Below are positions 10,410 to 19,190 of a stretch of DNA of 56,430 nucleotides, piece after piece. Position numbers and translations under genes: made by a program. The stretch is from Candidatus Roseilinea sp. GTDB taxonomy: Bacteria > Chloroflexota > Anaerolineae > J036 > Brachytrichaceae. Each line of letters begins with the position of its first letter. Within the stretch, counting starts at the first letter, position 1. The notes under the pieces are model-generated. The model had not been told where the DNA came from. It searched no databases and was given only the letters and a program-made list of their open reading frames with translations. Location of the stretch: assembly GCA_025055235.1 (NCBI GenBank), contig JANWYN010000142.1, positions 1-56,430 on the forward strand, written 5' to 3'.

Positions 10410-11270
10410 TTACGTGCGCCCACCAGACAGCGCTTCTAGCAACGCGGCCAGGCTACGCTCTGCCGTTTCCTGATCCACGCCGGCGAACTGCGCGAATTCA
10501 CTGGTCAGGTTGTTCTGACTGAGGAACTGTCCCGCATTGCCCGCGGTCAGTCCCTGAATGTGGATGCCGCCTTGCTGGCCAGATTGCGGTTGGCCGGCGT
10601 CAGGTATGGCTCGGCCGATCTTGCCCAGCACTTCGCCGTCGCCCGATGGCGGCGCGCTCGCGCCTCCTTGGCTGCCGGTCGGCGGCGTCTGACCACCCAT
10701 TGCGCCCAGGAGGCCGCCGAGGATCGAGCCGAGGTCAATCTCGCCGGGCGCTCGGCTGCTGGGCACCTGTGGGGCCTGTTGTGGCATCTGGCCGCCCATC
10801 CCACCGAGCAAGCCCCCAAGGATTGAGCCGAGGTCAATCTCGCCAGGTGCTTGGCTGCTGGGCATTTGCGGCGCTTGCTGTGATGGCTGGCCACCTAGCG
10901 CGCCGCCCAGCAGTTTGCTCACGAGGAACATTGCGCCGACCATGGCCAGCTCGCGCGGGATGCCGAGCTTTCGCGCTACGTCATCTACTATCGGGCCAAT
11001 GAGGCCGCCGAGTGGCCCGCCCATGCCTGCGCCGGATGAAGAGGAAGATGCTGGCTCCATGCCACCCATCAATCCACCCAGAATCGAGCCTAGGTCGAGG
11101 TTCTGCGGCCCGGCGACGCCCATCGCGCTTGCATCTCGCGTGCTTGACGCGTCGGCCATTAACGTATTCTGCACCTGAGGTTCGTCTTCTGCTCTAAGTG
11201 TGCTTTGGACAGGTGCTGGGGATTGCGTTGAGGTGGTCTTCTTACGGGTGGATGTTCTTTTCTTGGCCAT
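10410..11270 (-). CDS. Low-complexity protein with repeated DLGSILGGLLG motif
   Basis: I do not recognise a named family. The 286-residue protein begins with a basic Lys/Thr tail (MAKKRTSTRKKTTST). It then carries three copies of LDLGSILGGLMGGM or IDLGSILGGLLGGM. Two of these belong to a tandem duplication of about 40 residues (QAPQMPSSQAPGE... and QAPQVPSSRAPGE...). A possible amphipathic or membrane-inserting helix lies between (ELAMVGAMFLVSKLLGGALGG). The last ~45 residues (LSQNNLTSEFAQFAGV) look like a compact helical domain. The Gly/Leu-rich repeats recall DUF937/YidB-type proteins, but the match is loose. The gene stands alone between convergent and divergent neighbours. Confidence 0.6.
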   Translation of the reverse strand: MAKKRTSTRKKTTSTQSPAPVQSTLRAEDEPQVQNTLMADASSTRDASAMGVAGPQNLDLGSILGGLMGGMEPASSSSSGAGMGGPLGGLIGPIVDDVARKLGIPRELAMVGAMFLVSKLLGGALGGQPSQQAPQMPSSQAPGEIDLGSILGGLLGGMGGQMPQQAPQVPSSRAPGEIDLGSILGGLLGAMGGQTPPTGSQGGASAPPSGDGEVLGKIGRAIPDAGQPQSGQQGGIHIQGLTAGNAGQFLSQNNLTSEFAQFAGVDQETAERSLAALLEALSGGRT

Positions 11271-11412
11271 CTTTTACTCCATCGAACGCCGAACCCGGGC
11301 TCGGCCTGTTTTTACTCACGACGCTGATTCTACGCTACGCATCTCAGTCGGTTGGACCGCTGTGAGTGGTCTGACCGGTCGCGCCAATTGCGCTGCGATT
11401 GTGAAAGCTCTC

Positions 11413-11440
11413 TTGACAACAACGGGTTATCGCGTATGCT
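11413..11440 (+). promoter_or_regulatory. Sigma70-like promoter for gltB leader
   Basis: TTGACA (11413-11418) and TATGCT (11435-11440) are separated by 16 bases. Transcription would begin near 11447, giving a leader of about 235 nt before the gltB start. Confidence 0.6.
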
Positions 11441-11460
11441 TTTGCGATGACTCTTAGTGT

Positions 11461-11586
11461 ATGAACGCCACGAAGCTGTTCATCACGGCCGTCGCTCACG
11501 AAACGCGGGTGGCGGCTGTTTCGCATATTTGCAACGCGCATGCGTCGCCCGTAGTTCGGCTCACTGCAGCATGGCCGAACCGCTAG
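11461..11586 (+). CDS. Possible leader peptide in the gltB 5' region
   Basis: An ATG just downstream of the predicted transcription start opens a 41-codon frame (MNATKLFITAVAHE...). It ends at TAG inside or just after the first hairpin of the leader. There is no clear ribosome site and no run of regulatory codons. It is listed because it overlaps the hairpin at 11554-11580 and could couple translation to the downstream terminator; it may equally be chance. Confidence 0.2.
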   Translation: MNATKLFITAVAHETRVAAVSHICNAHASPVVRLTAAWPNR

Positions 11587-11625
11587 CCGAGCAGAATTCA
11601 TCGTAAACGTGTCAACGGCTGACAC
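11554..11625 (+). promoter_or_regulatory. Structured leader hairpins upstream of gltB
   Basis: Two perfect hairpins lie in the gltB leader. GTTCGGC/GCCGAAC (11554-11560 with 11574-11580) has a 13-base loop. GTGTCA/TGACAC (11609-11614 with 11620-11625) has a 5-base loop. They sit directly before the intrinsic terminator at 11634-11658. The arrangement suggests attenuation, but I see no match to the glutamine, T-box or other riboswitch consensus that I know. Confidence 0.5.
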
Positions 11626-11633
11626 AGCTAAAG

Positions 11634-11658
11634 GAGCGGCGCAGACGTCGCTCTTTTT
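11634..11658 (+). terminator. Intrinsic terminator inside the gltB leader
   Basis: GAGCGGCG, loop CAGA, CGTCGCTC (8 pairs, one G-U) is followed directly by TTTTT. It ends 26 bases before the gltB ATG, after a promoter and leader, so it would stop transcription before the gene unless opened. Confidence 0.7.
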
Positions 11659-11683
11659 GTTATCTCGGAGCAGAGGAAACTAC

Positions 11684-14600
11684 ATGGATAACCAGGGTGA
11701 TCAGTGTATTCCGTGTGCGGGCTTGCGCGCGACCGACGGCAAGCGGCCCTTCGCACCGTTGTATGACGCTCGTTTCGAACATGACGCCTGCGGCATCGGC
11801 TTTCTGGCCGATCTCTCCGGCCGACCCACCCACAGAATCCTCGACGATGGCTTGAAATGCCTGGAGCGCTTGGCACATCGCGGCGCGCTGGACGCCGACG
11901 GCAAGAGCGGCGACGGCGCCGGCGTGCTGTGCTCGCTCCCCAACACCCTGATCAACCGCGAGTTGGAGCGCATCGGCCAGCAAGCGCATCGTCCCGGCGA
12001 CGTCGCCGTAGGGATGATGTTCCTGCCGCGCGACGCGGCTGCCAACGCTCGCGCGCGCGAGATCGTCGCCGCAGAGCTGGAGCGGCGCGAACTGCAGATC
12101 CTCATGTGGCGCACCGTGATGCACGAGCCGAACGTGCTGGGCAAGCGCGCGCTGGAGATGCTGCCCGACATCCAGCAAGTCATCGTCGAGCGCCCCTACA
12201 GCTTCCGCACCGAACTCGAGTTCGACCAGCAGCTCTATCTCATCCGGCGCCGCATCGAAAACGCCGTCAAAGCCGCCGGCATCGAAGACTTCTACATCTG
12301 CTCGTTCTCGTGCCGGACGCTGGTGTACAAGGCGCTCGTTTCGGCCACGCAGCTCCGCCGCTTCTACATTGACCTGAACGATCCAGACTTCAAAGTCTCG
12401 CACGTCATCTTCCACCAACGCTATTCCACCAACACCTTTCCGAGCTGGGACAAGGCACAGCCGTTTCGCTTCTTGTGCCACAACGGCGAGATCAACACGG
12501 TAGAAGGCAACCAGAACTGGATGCGCGCGCGCGAGCCCGAACTCAACTCGCCGATCTGGGGCAGCGAGATCGAACACCTTAAGCCGATCGTGGATGTGAC
12601 CAGCAGCGACACCGGCCGGCTGGACAACGTGATCGAGCTGCTCACGCTCGGTGGGCGCGACATTCGCCATGCGATCAAGATGTGCATCCCGCAGGCCTGG
12701 GAGAAGGACCCTGACCTCTCGCCGGCAGTGAAAGGCTTCTTCCGCTACCACGCAGCGCTCATGGAGCCGTGGGATGGCCCGGCCTCCATCGTCTTCAGCG
12801 ATGGCACGTTGATCGGCATGGCGCTCGATCGCAACGGCCTGCGCCCGGCGCGCTATTTGCAGACCAAAGACGGGCTGGTCTACGCCGGCAGCGAAATCGG
12901 CGCGCTGGATGTTGATCCGGAGCGCATCCTCGTCAACGGCAAGCTGGGCCCTGGCCAGATGATCTGCGCCGATCTGCGCGCGCGCCGGCTGTTCACCAAC
13001 GACGAAATCTTAAAAGAGCTGGCCACGCGCAAGCCCTACCGCGAGTGGGCCTCGCGCCAGCGCGTGCGCCTGGAGGAAGTGGCGCAGATCGTGATCGAGC
13101 AGCCGGCCGTCAACTCTGACGCCCTGCTCGTCAAGCAGGCGCAGTTCGGCTGGACCAGCGAAGAGTTGACGCTGGTGATTAAGACCATGTTCGAGGACGG
13201 CACCGAGCCGGTCGGCTCGATGGGCGACGACACGCCCCACGCCGTGCTCTCGCCTAAGCCGCGCCCGCTGTTCAACTATTTCAAGCAGCGCTTTGCCGAA
13301 GTCACCAACCCGCCGATTGACCACTTGCGCGAAGACCAAGTGATGAGCCTGCGCGTGCTGCTGGGCCGGCGCGGCAACTTGCTGGCCGAGACCGAGGAGC
13401 TGGCTCACCTCGTCCGGTTGAACAGCCCGGTGCTCTCCAACGAGGAACTCAAGGCGCTCCAAAATTTAGATGACCCGGCGTTCCGGTCGGTCGTGTTGGA
13501 TGCGACCTTCCCTGTGCCAACTCCCGACTCCCGACTGCTGAACTTTGAGTTGGAAGACGCGGATCAAGCGTGCTCGCTCGAGCGCGCCGTCCGCAGGCTG
13601 TGCGACGACGCCGAGCGCGCGGTGCAGTTCGGCGCCAGCATCCTGATCTTGAGCGATAAGAAAGCCGGCCCCCAGCGCGCGGTGATCCCTGCATTGTTGG
13701 CCGTCGGCGCAGTGCACCATCACCTCATGCGCAAGGGGCTGCGCAGCCGGGCCAGCCTGGTGGTGGAGAGCGGCGAGGCCCGTGAGGTGCATCACTTCGC
13801 CGTGTTGCTCGGCTATGGCGCGAGCGCGATCAACCCCTACCTCGCGCTAGACACTGCGCGCGAGGCGGTGCAGCGCGGGCGCGTGCGCGACAAGTCGCTG
13901 AGCGAGAGCGACGTGGTCAAGCGCTACATCAAGGCGGTCGAGAAAGGCATCCTCAAGGTGATGTCCAAGATGGGCATCGCCAGCGTGGATGCCTACACCG
14001 GCGCGCAGATCTTCGAAGCGGTCGGCCTGGCGCCGGAGTTGATCGAGGAATGCTTCACCGGCACGCCATCGCGCATCGGCGGCATCTGCTACGCCGAGAT
14101 CGAGCAGACTGTGTTGCAGTGGCATGCTAACGCCTATCGGCGAATTGAGAATGAAGAATTGAGAATTGAGAAAGAGGGTGTACCCGCGAACGCCAATTCT
14201 GAATTCTCAATTCTCAATTCTCAATTGAAGTTGGATCATCCCGGCTTCTACAAGGAGCGCGCCGGCGGCGAGCCGCATGGCTACTCGCAGAAGGCAGTGC
14301 ATGCCCTGCACAAGGCGGTGCGGCTGGGCAACATCTTCGACTATACCGGTGAAACCGAGCTGGTCACCGGCATCGCGCGCACCAAGGTCAAGACCTTTGC
14401 GCTCAACGGCAACTTCCAGCAGGGCTACGCGCTCTACAAAGAATTTGCCAATCTCTTCGAGCCGAACGGCCAGCCCATCGAGCCGCGCGACCTGATGGAG
14501 ATTCGCTCCGATCGCGCTTCGATCTCGATTGACGAAGTCGAGCCGATCGGCAGCATCTTGGCGCGTTTCAGCACGGCGGCCATGTCGCTCGGCGCGCTCT

Positions 14601-16450
14601 CGCCGGAAGCGCACGAGACGCTGGCCATCGCCATGACGCGCCTGGGCGGCCTGAGCAACAGCGGCGAGGGCGGCGAAGAGTCGCGGCGGTTCATGGAGGA
14701 GGGCAACAGCGGCATCAAGCAGGTGGCATCCGGCCGCTTTGGCGTGACGCCGGCTTATCTGCTCAGCGCGTCCGAGCTGCAGATCAAGATGGCGCAGGGC
14801 AGCAAGCCCGGCGAGGGCGGCCAGATCCCCGGCCACAAAGTGACCGACCTGATCGCACGCGTGCGCCACACCGTGCCCGGCGTGGCGTTGATCTCGCCGC
14901 CGCCGCACCACGACATCTACTCGATCGAGGACCTAGCGCAGCTCATCTACGACTTGAAGCAGATCAACCCGCATGCGAAGGTGAGCGTGAAGCTGGTGGC
15001 GCAGGCCGGCGTGGGCACGATCGCCGCCGGCGTGGTCAAGGCGATGGCCGACATCGTGTTGATCAGCGGCCATAGCGGCGGCACCGGCGCGTCGCCGCTC
15101 AGCTCGATCAAGAACGCCGGCATGCCGTGGGAGATCGGCCTGGCCGAGACGCAGCAGACGCTGCTGGAGAACAACCTGCGCAGCCGCGTCCGCCTGCGCG
15201 CCGACGGCGGCATGCGCACCGGGCGCGACGTGATCATCGCGGCGCTGCTCGGCGCGGACGAGTACTCGTTCGGCACCGCTGCGCTCATCGCCGAAGGCTG
15301 CATCATGGCACGGGTGTGCCACCTGAACACCTGTCCCACTGGCGTGGCAACGCAGAAGCCGGAGCTGCGCGTTAAGTTCGAGGGCAAGCCGGAGCACGTG
15401 ATGGCGTACCTGCTCTACGTTGCGCAGGACGTGCGCGAGCGCCTGGCGCAGATGGGCTACCGCTCGCTCGATGAGATCATCGGCCGCTCCGATCTGATCG
15501 CGAAGCGTTGTCCCTCGCCGCATGAGCCACCGCCGGTACGCCATCGCGAGGAGATGCTCACCCTGCGCCGCCTCAGCGTCACACCGCCGAAGGATCGTCC
15601 GCTGCGCCATAGCGAGCCGGCGCCGCAATACCCGCGCAACGCGCTGAACGAGATGATCGTGCAAGACGCGCGCACCGCGATTGACGAGCAGTGGCCGATC
15701 AAGCTGCACTACACCATCCGCAACCAAGATCGCAGCATCGGCGCGCGTTTGAGCGGCGAGATCACCAAGAAGTACTACGACGGCGGCCTGCCGGCCGGCA
15801 CGATCGAGATCAGCTTCCGCGGCTATGCCGGCCAAAGCTTCGGCGCGTTCACCACCAACGGCATGCGCCTGCACCTGGTCGGCGCAGCCAACGACTACGT
15901 CGGCAAGGGCATGCGCGGCGGCGAGATTTCCATCCGCCCCTTCCCGGAGGTGACCTACGTGTGGGCCGACAACCACATTCTGGGCAACACTGCGCTCTAC
16001 GGCGCGACGGGTGGCGCGCTGTTTGCCGCCGGACGCGCCGGTGAGCGCTTTGCCGTGCGCAACAGCGGCGCGTGCGGCGTGGTGGAGGGCGTAGGCGAGC
16101 ACGCTTGCGAATACATGACCGCGGGCGTCGTCGTCGTGCTGGGGACGACCGGGCGCAACTTCGCAGCCGGCATGACCGGCGGCATGGCCTTCGTCTACGA
16201 TCCCGACGGCACCTTCGTCAACCGTTGCAACACCGAGCTGGTGGACGTGGACCGCCTGACGCACCCCGGCATGAAGAAGCTGGTGAAGAGCCTGCTGCGC
16301 CGGCACTACGAGCTGACCAACAGCCCGCGCGCCCGCGAACTGCTGACCCACTGGGAAGAAGCGTCGCTGTCGTTCCGGCGCGTGCTGCCCAAGGATCGCG
16401 TCGCCGAAATCGAGGCCATCAACGAGTTCTCGGACTTCCAGCAGACGTAA
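11684..16450 (+). CDS. gltB: Glutamate synthase large subunit
   Basis: GltB transfers the amide nitrogen of glutamine to 2-oxoglutarate to make glutamate. The start at 11684 (MDNQGDQC) is preceded by AGAGGAAA. A 35-residue propeptide would be removed to expose the nucleophile Cys36 (HDACGIGFLAD). The class II amidotransferase domain runs to about residue 430, then a central domain. The FMN-binding synthase barrel contains GEGGEESRRF and SGHSGGTGASPLSSIKNAG. The 3Fe-4S cysteines are in CIMARVCHLNTCPTG, and the C-terminal beta-helix ends the protein. Length (1588) is slightly above usual. Two short-repeat insertions lie in frame: residues ~613-622 (PTPDSRLLN region) and ~820-850. No gltD follows, so the reductase partner (GltD or ferredoxin) must be elsewhere. 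Confidence 0.97.
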   Translation: MDNQGDQCIPCAGLRATDGKRPFAPLYDARFEHDACGIGFLADLSGRPTHRILDDGLKCLERLAHRGALDADGKSGDGAGVLCSLPNTLINRELERIGQQAHRPGDVAVGMMFLPRDAAANARAREIVAAELERRELQILMWRTVMHEPNVLGKRALEMLPDIQQVIVERPYSFRTELEFDQQLYLIRRRIENAVKAAGIEDFYICSFSCRTLVYKALVSATQLRRFYIDLNDPDFKVSHVIFHQRYSTNTFPSWDKAQPFRFLCHNGEINTVEGNQNWMRAREPELNSPIWGSEIEHLKPIVDVTSSDTGRLDNVIELLTLGGRDIRHAIKMCIPQAWEKDPDLSPAVKGFFRYHAALMEPWDGPASIVFSDGTLIGMALDRNGLRPARYLQTKDGLVYAGSEIGALDVDPERILVNGKLGPGQMICADLRARRLFTNDEILKELATRKPYREWASRQRVRLEEVAQIVIEQPAVNSDALLVKQAQFGWTSEELTLVIKTMFEDGTEPVGSMGDDTPHAVLSPKPRPLFNYFKQRFAEVTNPPIDHLREDQVMSLRVLLGRRGNLLAETEELAHLVRLNSPVLSNEELKALQNLDDPAFRSVVLDATFPVPTPDSRLLNFELEDADQACSLERAVRRLCDDAERAVQFGASILILSDKKAGPQRAVIPALLAVGAVHHHLMRKGLRSRASLVVESGEAREVHHFAVLLGYGASAINPYLALDTAREAVQRGRVRDKSLSESDVVKRYIKAVEKGILKVMSKMGIASVDAYTGAQIFEAVGLAPELIEECFTGTPSRIGGICYAEIEQTVLQWHANAYRRIENEELRIEKEGVPANANSEFSILNSQLKLDHPGFYKERAGGEPHGYSQKAVHALHKAVRLGNIFDYTGETELVTGIARTKVKTFALNGNFQQGYALYKEFANLFEPNGQPIEPRDLMEIRSDRASISIDEVEPIGSILARFSTAAMSLGALSPEAHETLAIAMTRLGGLSNSGEGGEESRRFMEEGNSGIKQVASGRFGVTPAYLLSASELQIKMAQGSKPGEGGQIPGHKVTDLIARVRHTVPGVALISPPPHHDIYSIEDLAQLIYDLKQINPHAKVSVKLVAQAGVGTIAAGVVKAMADIVLISGHSGGTGASPLSSIKNAGMPWEIGLAETQQTLLENNLRSRVRLRADGGMRTGRDVIIAALLGADEYSFGTAALIAEGCIMARVCHLNTCPTGVATQKPELRVKFEGKPEHVMAYLLYVAQDVRERLAQMGYRSLDEIIGRSDLIAKRCPSPHEPPPVRHREEMLTLRRLSVTPPKDRPLRHSEPAPQYPRNALNEMIVQDARTAIDEQWPIKLHYTIRNQDRSIGARLSGEITKKYYDGGLPAGTIEISFRGYAGQSFGAFTTNGMRLHLVGAANDYVGKGMRGGEISIRPFPEVTYVWADNHILGNTALYGATGGALFAAGRAGERFAVRNSGACGVVEGVGEHACEYMTAGVVVVLGTTGRNFAAGMTGGMAFVYDPDGTFVNRCNTELVDVDRLTHPGMKKLVKSLLRRHYELTNSPRARELLTHWEEASLSFRRVLPKDRVAEIEAINEFSDFQQT
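13517..13553 (+). repeat. In-frame heptamer repeat within gltB (short)
   Basis: Two exact ACTCCCG heptamers (13520-13533) plus a partial third (ACTGCTG) are flanked by the inverted pair CCAACTC (13517-13523) and GAGTTGG (13547-13553). It encodes PTPDSRLLNFELE. The unit is the same as in the repeats at 5796 and 48845. Confidence 0.7.
14142..14227 (+). repeat. In-frame inverted repeat of GAATTGA-type units within gltB
   Basis: Arms at 14142-14172 and 14195-14227 are made of AATTGAGA-like units and pair at about 27 of 30 positions with a ~22-base loop. The insertion is AT-rich (unlike the surrounding gene) and is translated in frame as about 30 charged, hydrophilic residues, RIENEELRIEKEG through ILNSQLK. 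It falls in the linker between the central domain and the FMN barrel. Confidence 0.85.
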
Positions 16451-16741
16451 CGTCGTGATCCGGCAAGAAAGCCTTGGCTTGAACGCCGCGTCTGAACAGA
16501 CGCGCGATGGAGCCGCGCCTGAGCCTCGCACGTCCTCGAATGCTTAAAAATCCCTTTTCTTCTTCTACGGCTTGTATATCCCCTGCCCGAGGGGGCTTGT
16601 AGGGCGCGGACTGAGCTTGTCGAAGTCTGCGCATATACTCCCCGCCCGTGGGGAGCCTTGGCAGCCCCATTGCTATGCGCGCAAAGGCAGTCTCCCCACG
16701 ATGTTTGGGTTTGTGCAACAATCCTAGGAGGAAACAACACG
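16451..16741. other. Intergenic region after gltB with palindromes
   Basis: No gene is evident. It holds the palindrome CGCGTCTG-AA-CAGACGCG (16487-16504), which lacks a U-tract. A CCCCTG/AGGGGG type hairpin lies near 16578 and a CTCCCC/GGGGAG hairpin near 16638. A fragment CTGAGCTTGTCGAAG (about 16613) is shared with the dispersed repeats at 25221 and 41561. Confidence 0.5.
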
Positions 16742-18007
16742 ATGAAAGCGCGCGTTTACACAGCGACCTTGCTTTGCCTGAGCGTCCTGGTGTCTCAAGC
16801 AGCGTGGGCCGAAGCGCCTGCCACTCGGTTCACCAAACATTCGGCCATGGCGGCGCAACTTGCGGTATCCTCGCCGCCCAACGTGATCGCCATCTCAGCA
16901 GGCAGGCGCCACACATGTGCTCTCACAGACAATGGAAAGGTTTGGTGTTGGGGCGACGGCATCAGCGGCCAGCTTGGCATTGGACCTGCGCTTCAGTTCT
17001 GGGAATTCCCGGTTGAGGTGAGGAGCGTTGGCGGGCCCGCTGTAGGTATATCCGCGGGTTCTTTGCACACTTGCGCAGTGCTCAACGGCGGCGCTGCCTG
17101 GTGCTGGGGAAACAACAGCTTTGGACAGCTCGGCGATGGGACGACGACGAACCGTTTCGTGCCGGTGGACGTCTTCGGCTTGAACAGCGGTGTGGCAGCC
17201 ATTGACGCAGGCATTAGCCACACTTGCGCTCGGGTCGCCGTCGGCGTGCAGTGCTGGGGGGACAACGGCGCTGGCGCCGTTGGGGATGGGACCAATATTA
17301 ATCGCCTCACGCCGGTAGGCGTCACCGGTCTCGGCAGTGTCACTTCGGTATCGGCCGGCGGCGGGTATACGTGTGCGAGAACAGAGAGTGGCGGCGCGGC
17401 TTGTTGGGGTGGCAACTTTCATGGGGAACTTGGCGATGGAACGCTCAGTTCGCGCAACACGCCTACCAATGTCATCGGGATGACTAGCGGTGTGGTGGAT
17501 GTCTTTGCGGGCTACTCGCACACCTGCGCCATCACCGGCACGATAGGCGCAGTGATGTGCTGGGGTAGAAACTTTTACGGTCAGCTTGGCACGGGTAACC
17601 TCTTTGGAAGCCCTGTGCCAACGAATGTTGTCGGATTGACAGGGATTGTCGCTGTTGCCATCGGCGCGGAGCACACCTGTGCGCTAACGGCGAGTGGCGG
17701 CGTGAAGTGTTGGGGCTACAACTTGTTCGGTCAAGTTGGCGACGGAACTGATGGAGTAGACAACATAGCCCGAAAACTTCCCGTAGATGTGGTTGGGTTG
17801 TCTAGTGGCGTTGTTGCGATCACGGCTGGCCAGTTGCACACCTGCGCGCTGCTTAACAACGGCAGAGTGAAGTGCTGGGGGGTGAATGACTTCGGCCAGC
17901 TAGGGACGGCGGACCGCCTCAACAGAAATGTCCCGACTGAGGTGAAGTGGTTGTTCCCGCGTGCACACGTGCCTATCGTGTTCGGTCCCGAGTCCGGCCC
18001 AAATTAA
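16742..18007 (+). CDS. Secreted RCC1-repeat beta-propeller protein
   Basis: The ATG at 16742 follows a strong AGGAGG. The first 23 residues are a signal peptide ending AAWA. The mature part holds seven RCC1/BLIP-II-like repeats of about 50 residues, each with the pattern HTCAL..G.V.CWG.N..GQLGDGT followed by VDVxGL. Seven repeats are enough for one closed seven-bladed propeller. Each repeat has a conserved Cys pair (TCA and CWG), probably disulfide-linked outside the cell. The function is unknown; such bacterial proteins usually bind other proteins or surfaces. Base composition is less GC-rich than the neighbours, a weak hint of transfer. It stands alone, convergent with the PHP gene. Confidence 0.85.
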   Translation: MKARVYTATLLCLSVLVSQAAWAEAPATRFTKHSAMAAQLAVSSPPNVIAISAGRRHTCALTDNGKVWCWGDGISGQLGIGPALQFWEFPVEVRSVGGPAVGISAGSLHTCAVLNGGAAWCWGNNSFGQLGDGTTTNRFVPVDVFGLNSGVAAIDAGISHTCARVAVGVQCWGDNGAGAVGDGTNINRLTPVGVTGLGSVTSVSAGGGYTCARTESGGAACWGGNFHGELGDGTLSSRNTPTNVIGMTSGVVDVFAGYSHTCAITGTIGAVMCWGRNFYGQLGTGNLFGSPVPTNVVGLTGIVAVAIGAEHTCALTASGGVKCWGYNLFGQVGDGTDGVDNIARKLPVDVVGLSSGVVAITAGQLHTCALLNNGRVKCWGVNDFGQLGTADRLNRNVPTEVKWLFPRAHVPIVFGPESGPN

Positions 18008-18040
18008 CTGCTAAGCGCCAACAGCTTTCGCCTTGGGCCT

Positions 18041-19090
18041 TCAGCGCACGTAGATCGGATTGCTGTAGATCCAGCCGCGCCACCAGCCGCGGAAGAAGCG
18101 CCGCACCTCGACGCGATAGGCGCCAGGCGTGACGTTGGTGTACTCTAGCGACCTGCCCAGCTTCCTCGCTACCGGTCGCCCATTGTGCAGCAGCGTGATG
18201 ACGCCTATGCCCGGGCAGCGCACCTCGAACCGCGTCGCGCCGTGGCGGTGCAGCTCCTCGCCCATCGTCGCACGCGCCGCGCTGCTGCGTGCCGTGAACG
18301 TGAAGCCGCGCGCGCGGCCGGCTAAGTCGTAGGCGACGAAGCATCGCCCGGCGCGCAGCGCGTCGTAGATCATGCGCTTGTCGCGCGCGACGTCCTGTGT
18401 CAACGGCCGTTCGATGAGCAGATGTGTGTTCACACAGCGGAACAGATAGTCGTATGGAAAGATGACCTTGCGGATTGGCCCGATGCTAAAGGGCGTGCCA
18501 TGTGCATCGGCGTTGCCGATGGCGACCACGCGCCGGCCGCTGGCCAGCAGCTCGTCCCACTTGCGCAGCGTCGCCTTGAACGGGCCGCGGATCACCAGCG
18601 AGGGGAAGAAGGCGCTGAACAGCGCCGCCGGCCAGCTCCACAACCGAGCTTTGAATTCGGTCATGTAGTTCCAGAGTTCGATGCCGGTGTTGGCTTGCAC
18701 GTCCCAGTCAACCCACGAGATGGCAGCGAGGTCGTCGCTCAGCGGGCTACCGTATTCGATGGGGTGTGCGAAGAAGGTCAAGCCGCCGCGCCGGGCAACC
18801 TCATGCATCAGCTTGTGCGGATTCGGCGCGAACGGGGCGACCTCGTCCTCGGCGCCATAAACCAGGCAGTGATTGGCCTGCGGCCGGCGGCGTGCGTCAT
18901 GCACTTCCTCGCCCACCAGCACCAGCACACCGTCCACGTAGCCGTCCTTGCCGCACACCAAGACGTTGTGGTCGGTGATGATGATGGCATCCAGGCCGGC
19001 GCGCGCGGCCGCAGCGGCGATCTCGCGATGGTAACAATGCCCGTCGGAGTACGGTGTGTGCATATGCAGGTTCGCGACGACCTCGACCAT
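18041..19090 (-). CDS. PHP-domain metal-dependent phosphoesterase
   Basis: The N-terminal PHP domain is shown by NLHMHTPYSDGH, ITDHN and later FFAHPIEYG and GNADAHG, the four metal-binding motifs of the family. Members hydrolyse phosphoesters of nucleotides or histidinol phosphate, or act as nucleases. About 110 C-terminal residues (from RARGFTFTARSS) form an extra beta-rich domain that I do not recognise. I chose the ATG at 19090 (MVEVVANLHMHT), because upstream residues run into a repeat and look non-coding. The gene lies downstream of the ABC importer on the same strand, separated by a repeat hairpin at 19119-19190. Confidence 0.82.
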   Translation of the reverse strand: MVEVVANLHMHTPYSDGHCYHREIAAAAARAGLDAIIITDHNVLVCGKDGYVDGVLVLVGEEVHDARRRPQANHCLVYGAEDEVAPFAPNPHKLMHEVARRGGLTFFAHPIEYGSPLSDDLAAISWVDWDVQANTGIELWNYMTEFKARLWSWPAALFSAFFPSLVIRGPFKATLRKWDELLASGRRVVAIGNADAHGTPFSIGPIRKVIFPYDYLFRCVNTHLLIERPLTQDVARDKRMIYDALRAGRCFVAYDLAGRARGFTFTARSSAARATMGEELHRHGATRFEVRCPGIGVITLLHNGRPVARKLGRSLEYTNVTPGAYRVEVRRFFRGWWRGWIYSNPIYVR

Positions 19091-19118
19091 GGCGGCGCGA
19101 TTGTAAGCGAGGCAATTC

Positions 19119-19190
19119 AGATGCAGAGACACAGAGAGGCTAGCGTTCTTTCTAATCTCTGTGCTTCTGCGCCTCTGTGTCTTTTGTGAG
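19119..19190. repeat. Octamer-type inverted repeat (ACACAGAG units)
   Basis: The left part has the units ATGCAGAG and ACACAGAG then AGGC. The right part, read on the other strand, has ACACAGAG, GCGCAGAA and GCACAGAG. The two halves can pair imperfectly around a TAGCGTTCTTTC loop. It fills the gap between the ABC ATPase stop and the PHP gene start and could act as a transcription barrier. Confidence 0.7.

Noticed and set aside
11447..11683. Glutamine riboswitch before gltB
   Set aside because: I could not find the conserved glutamine-binding core sequence; only generic hairpins and a terminator are visible.
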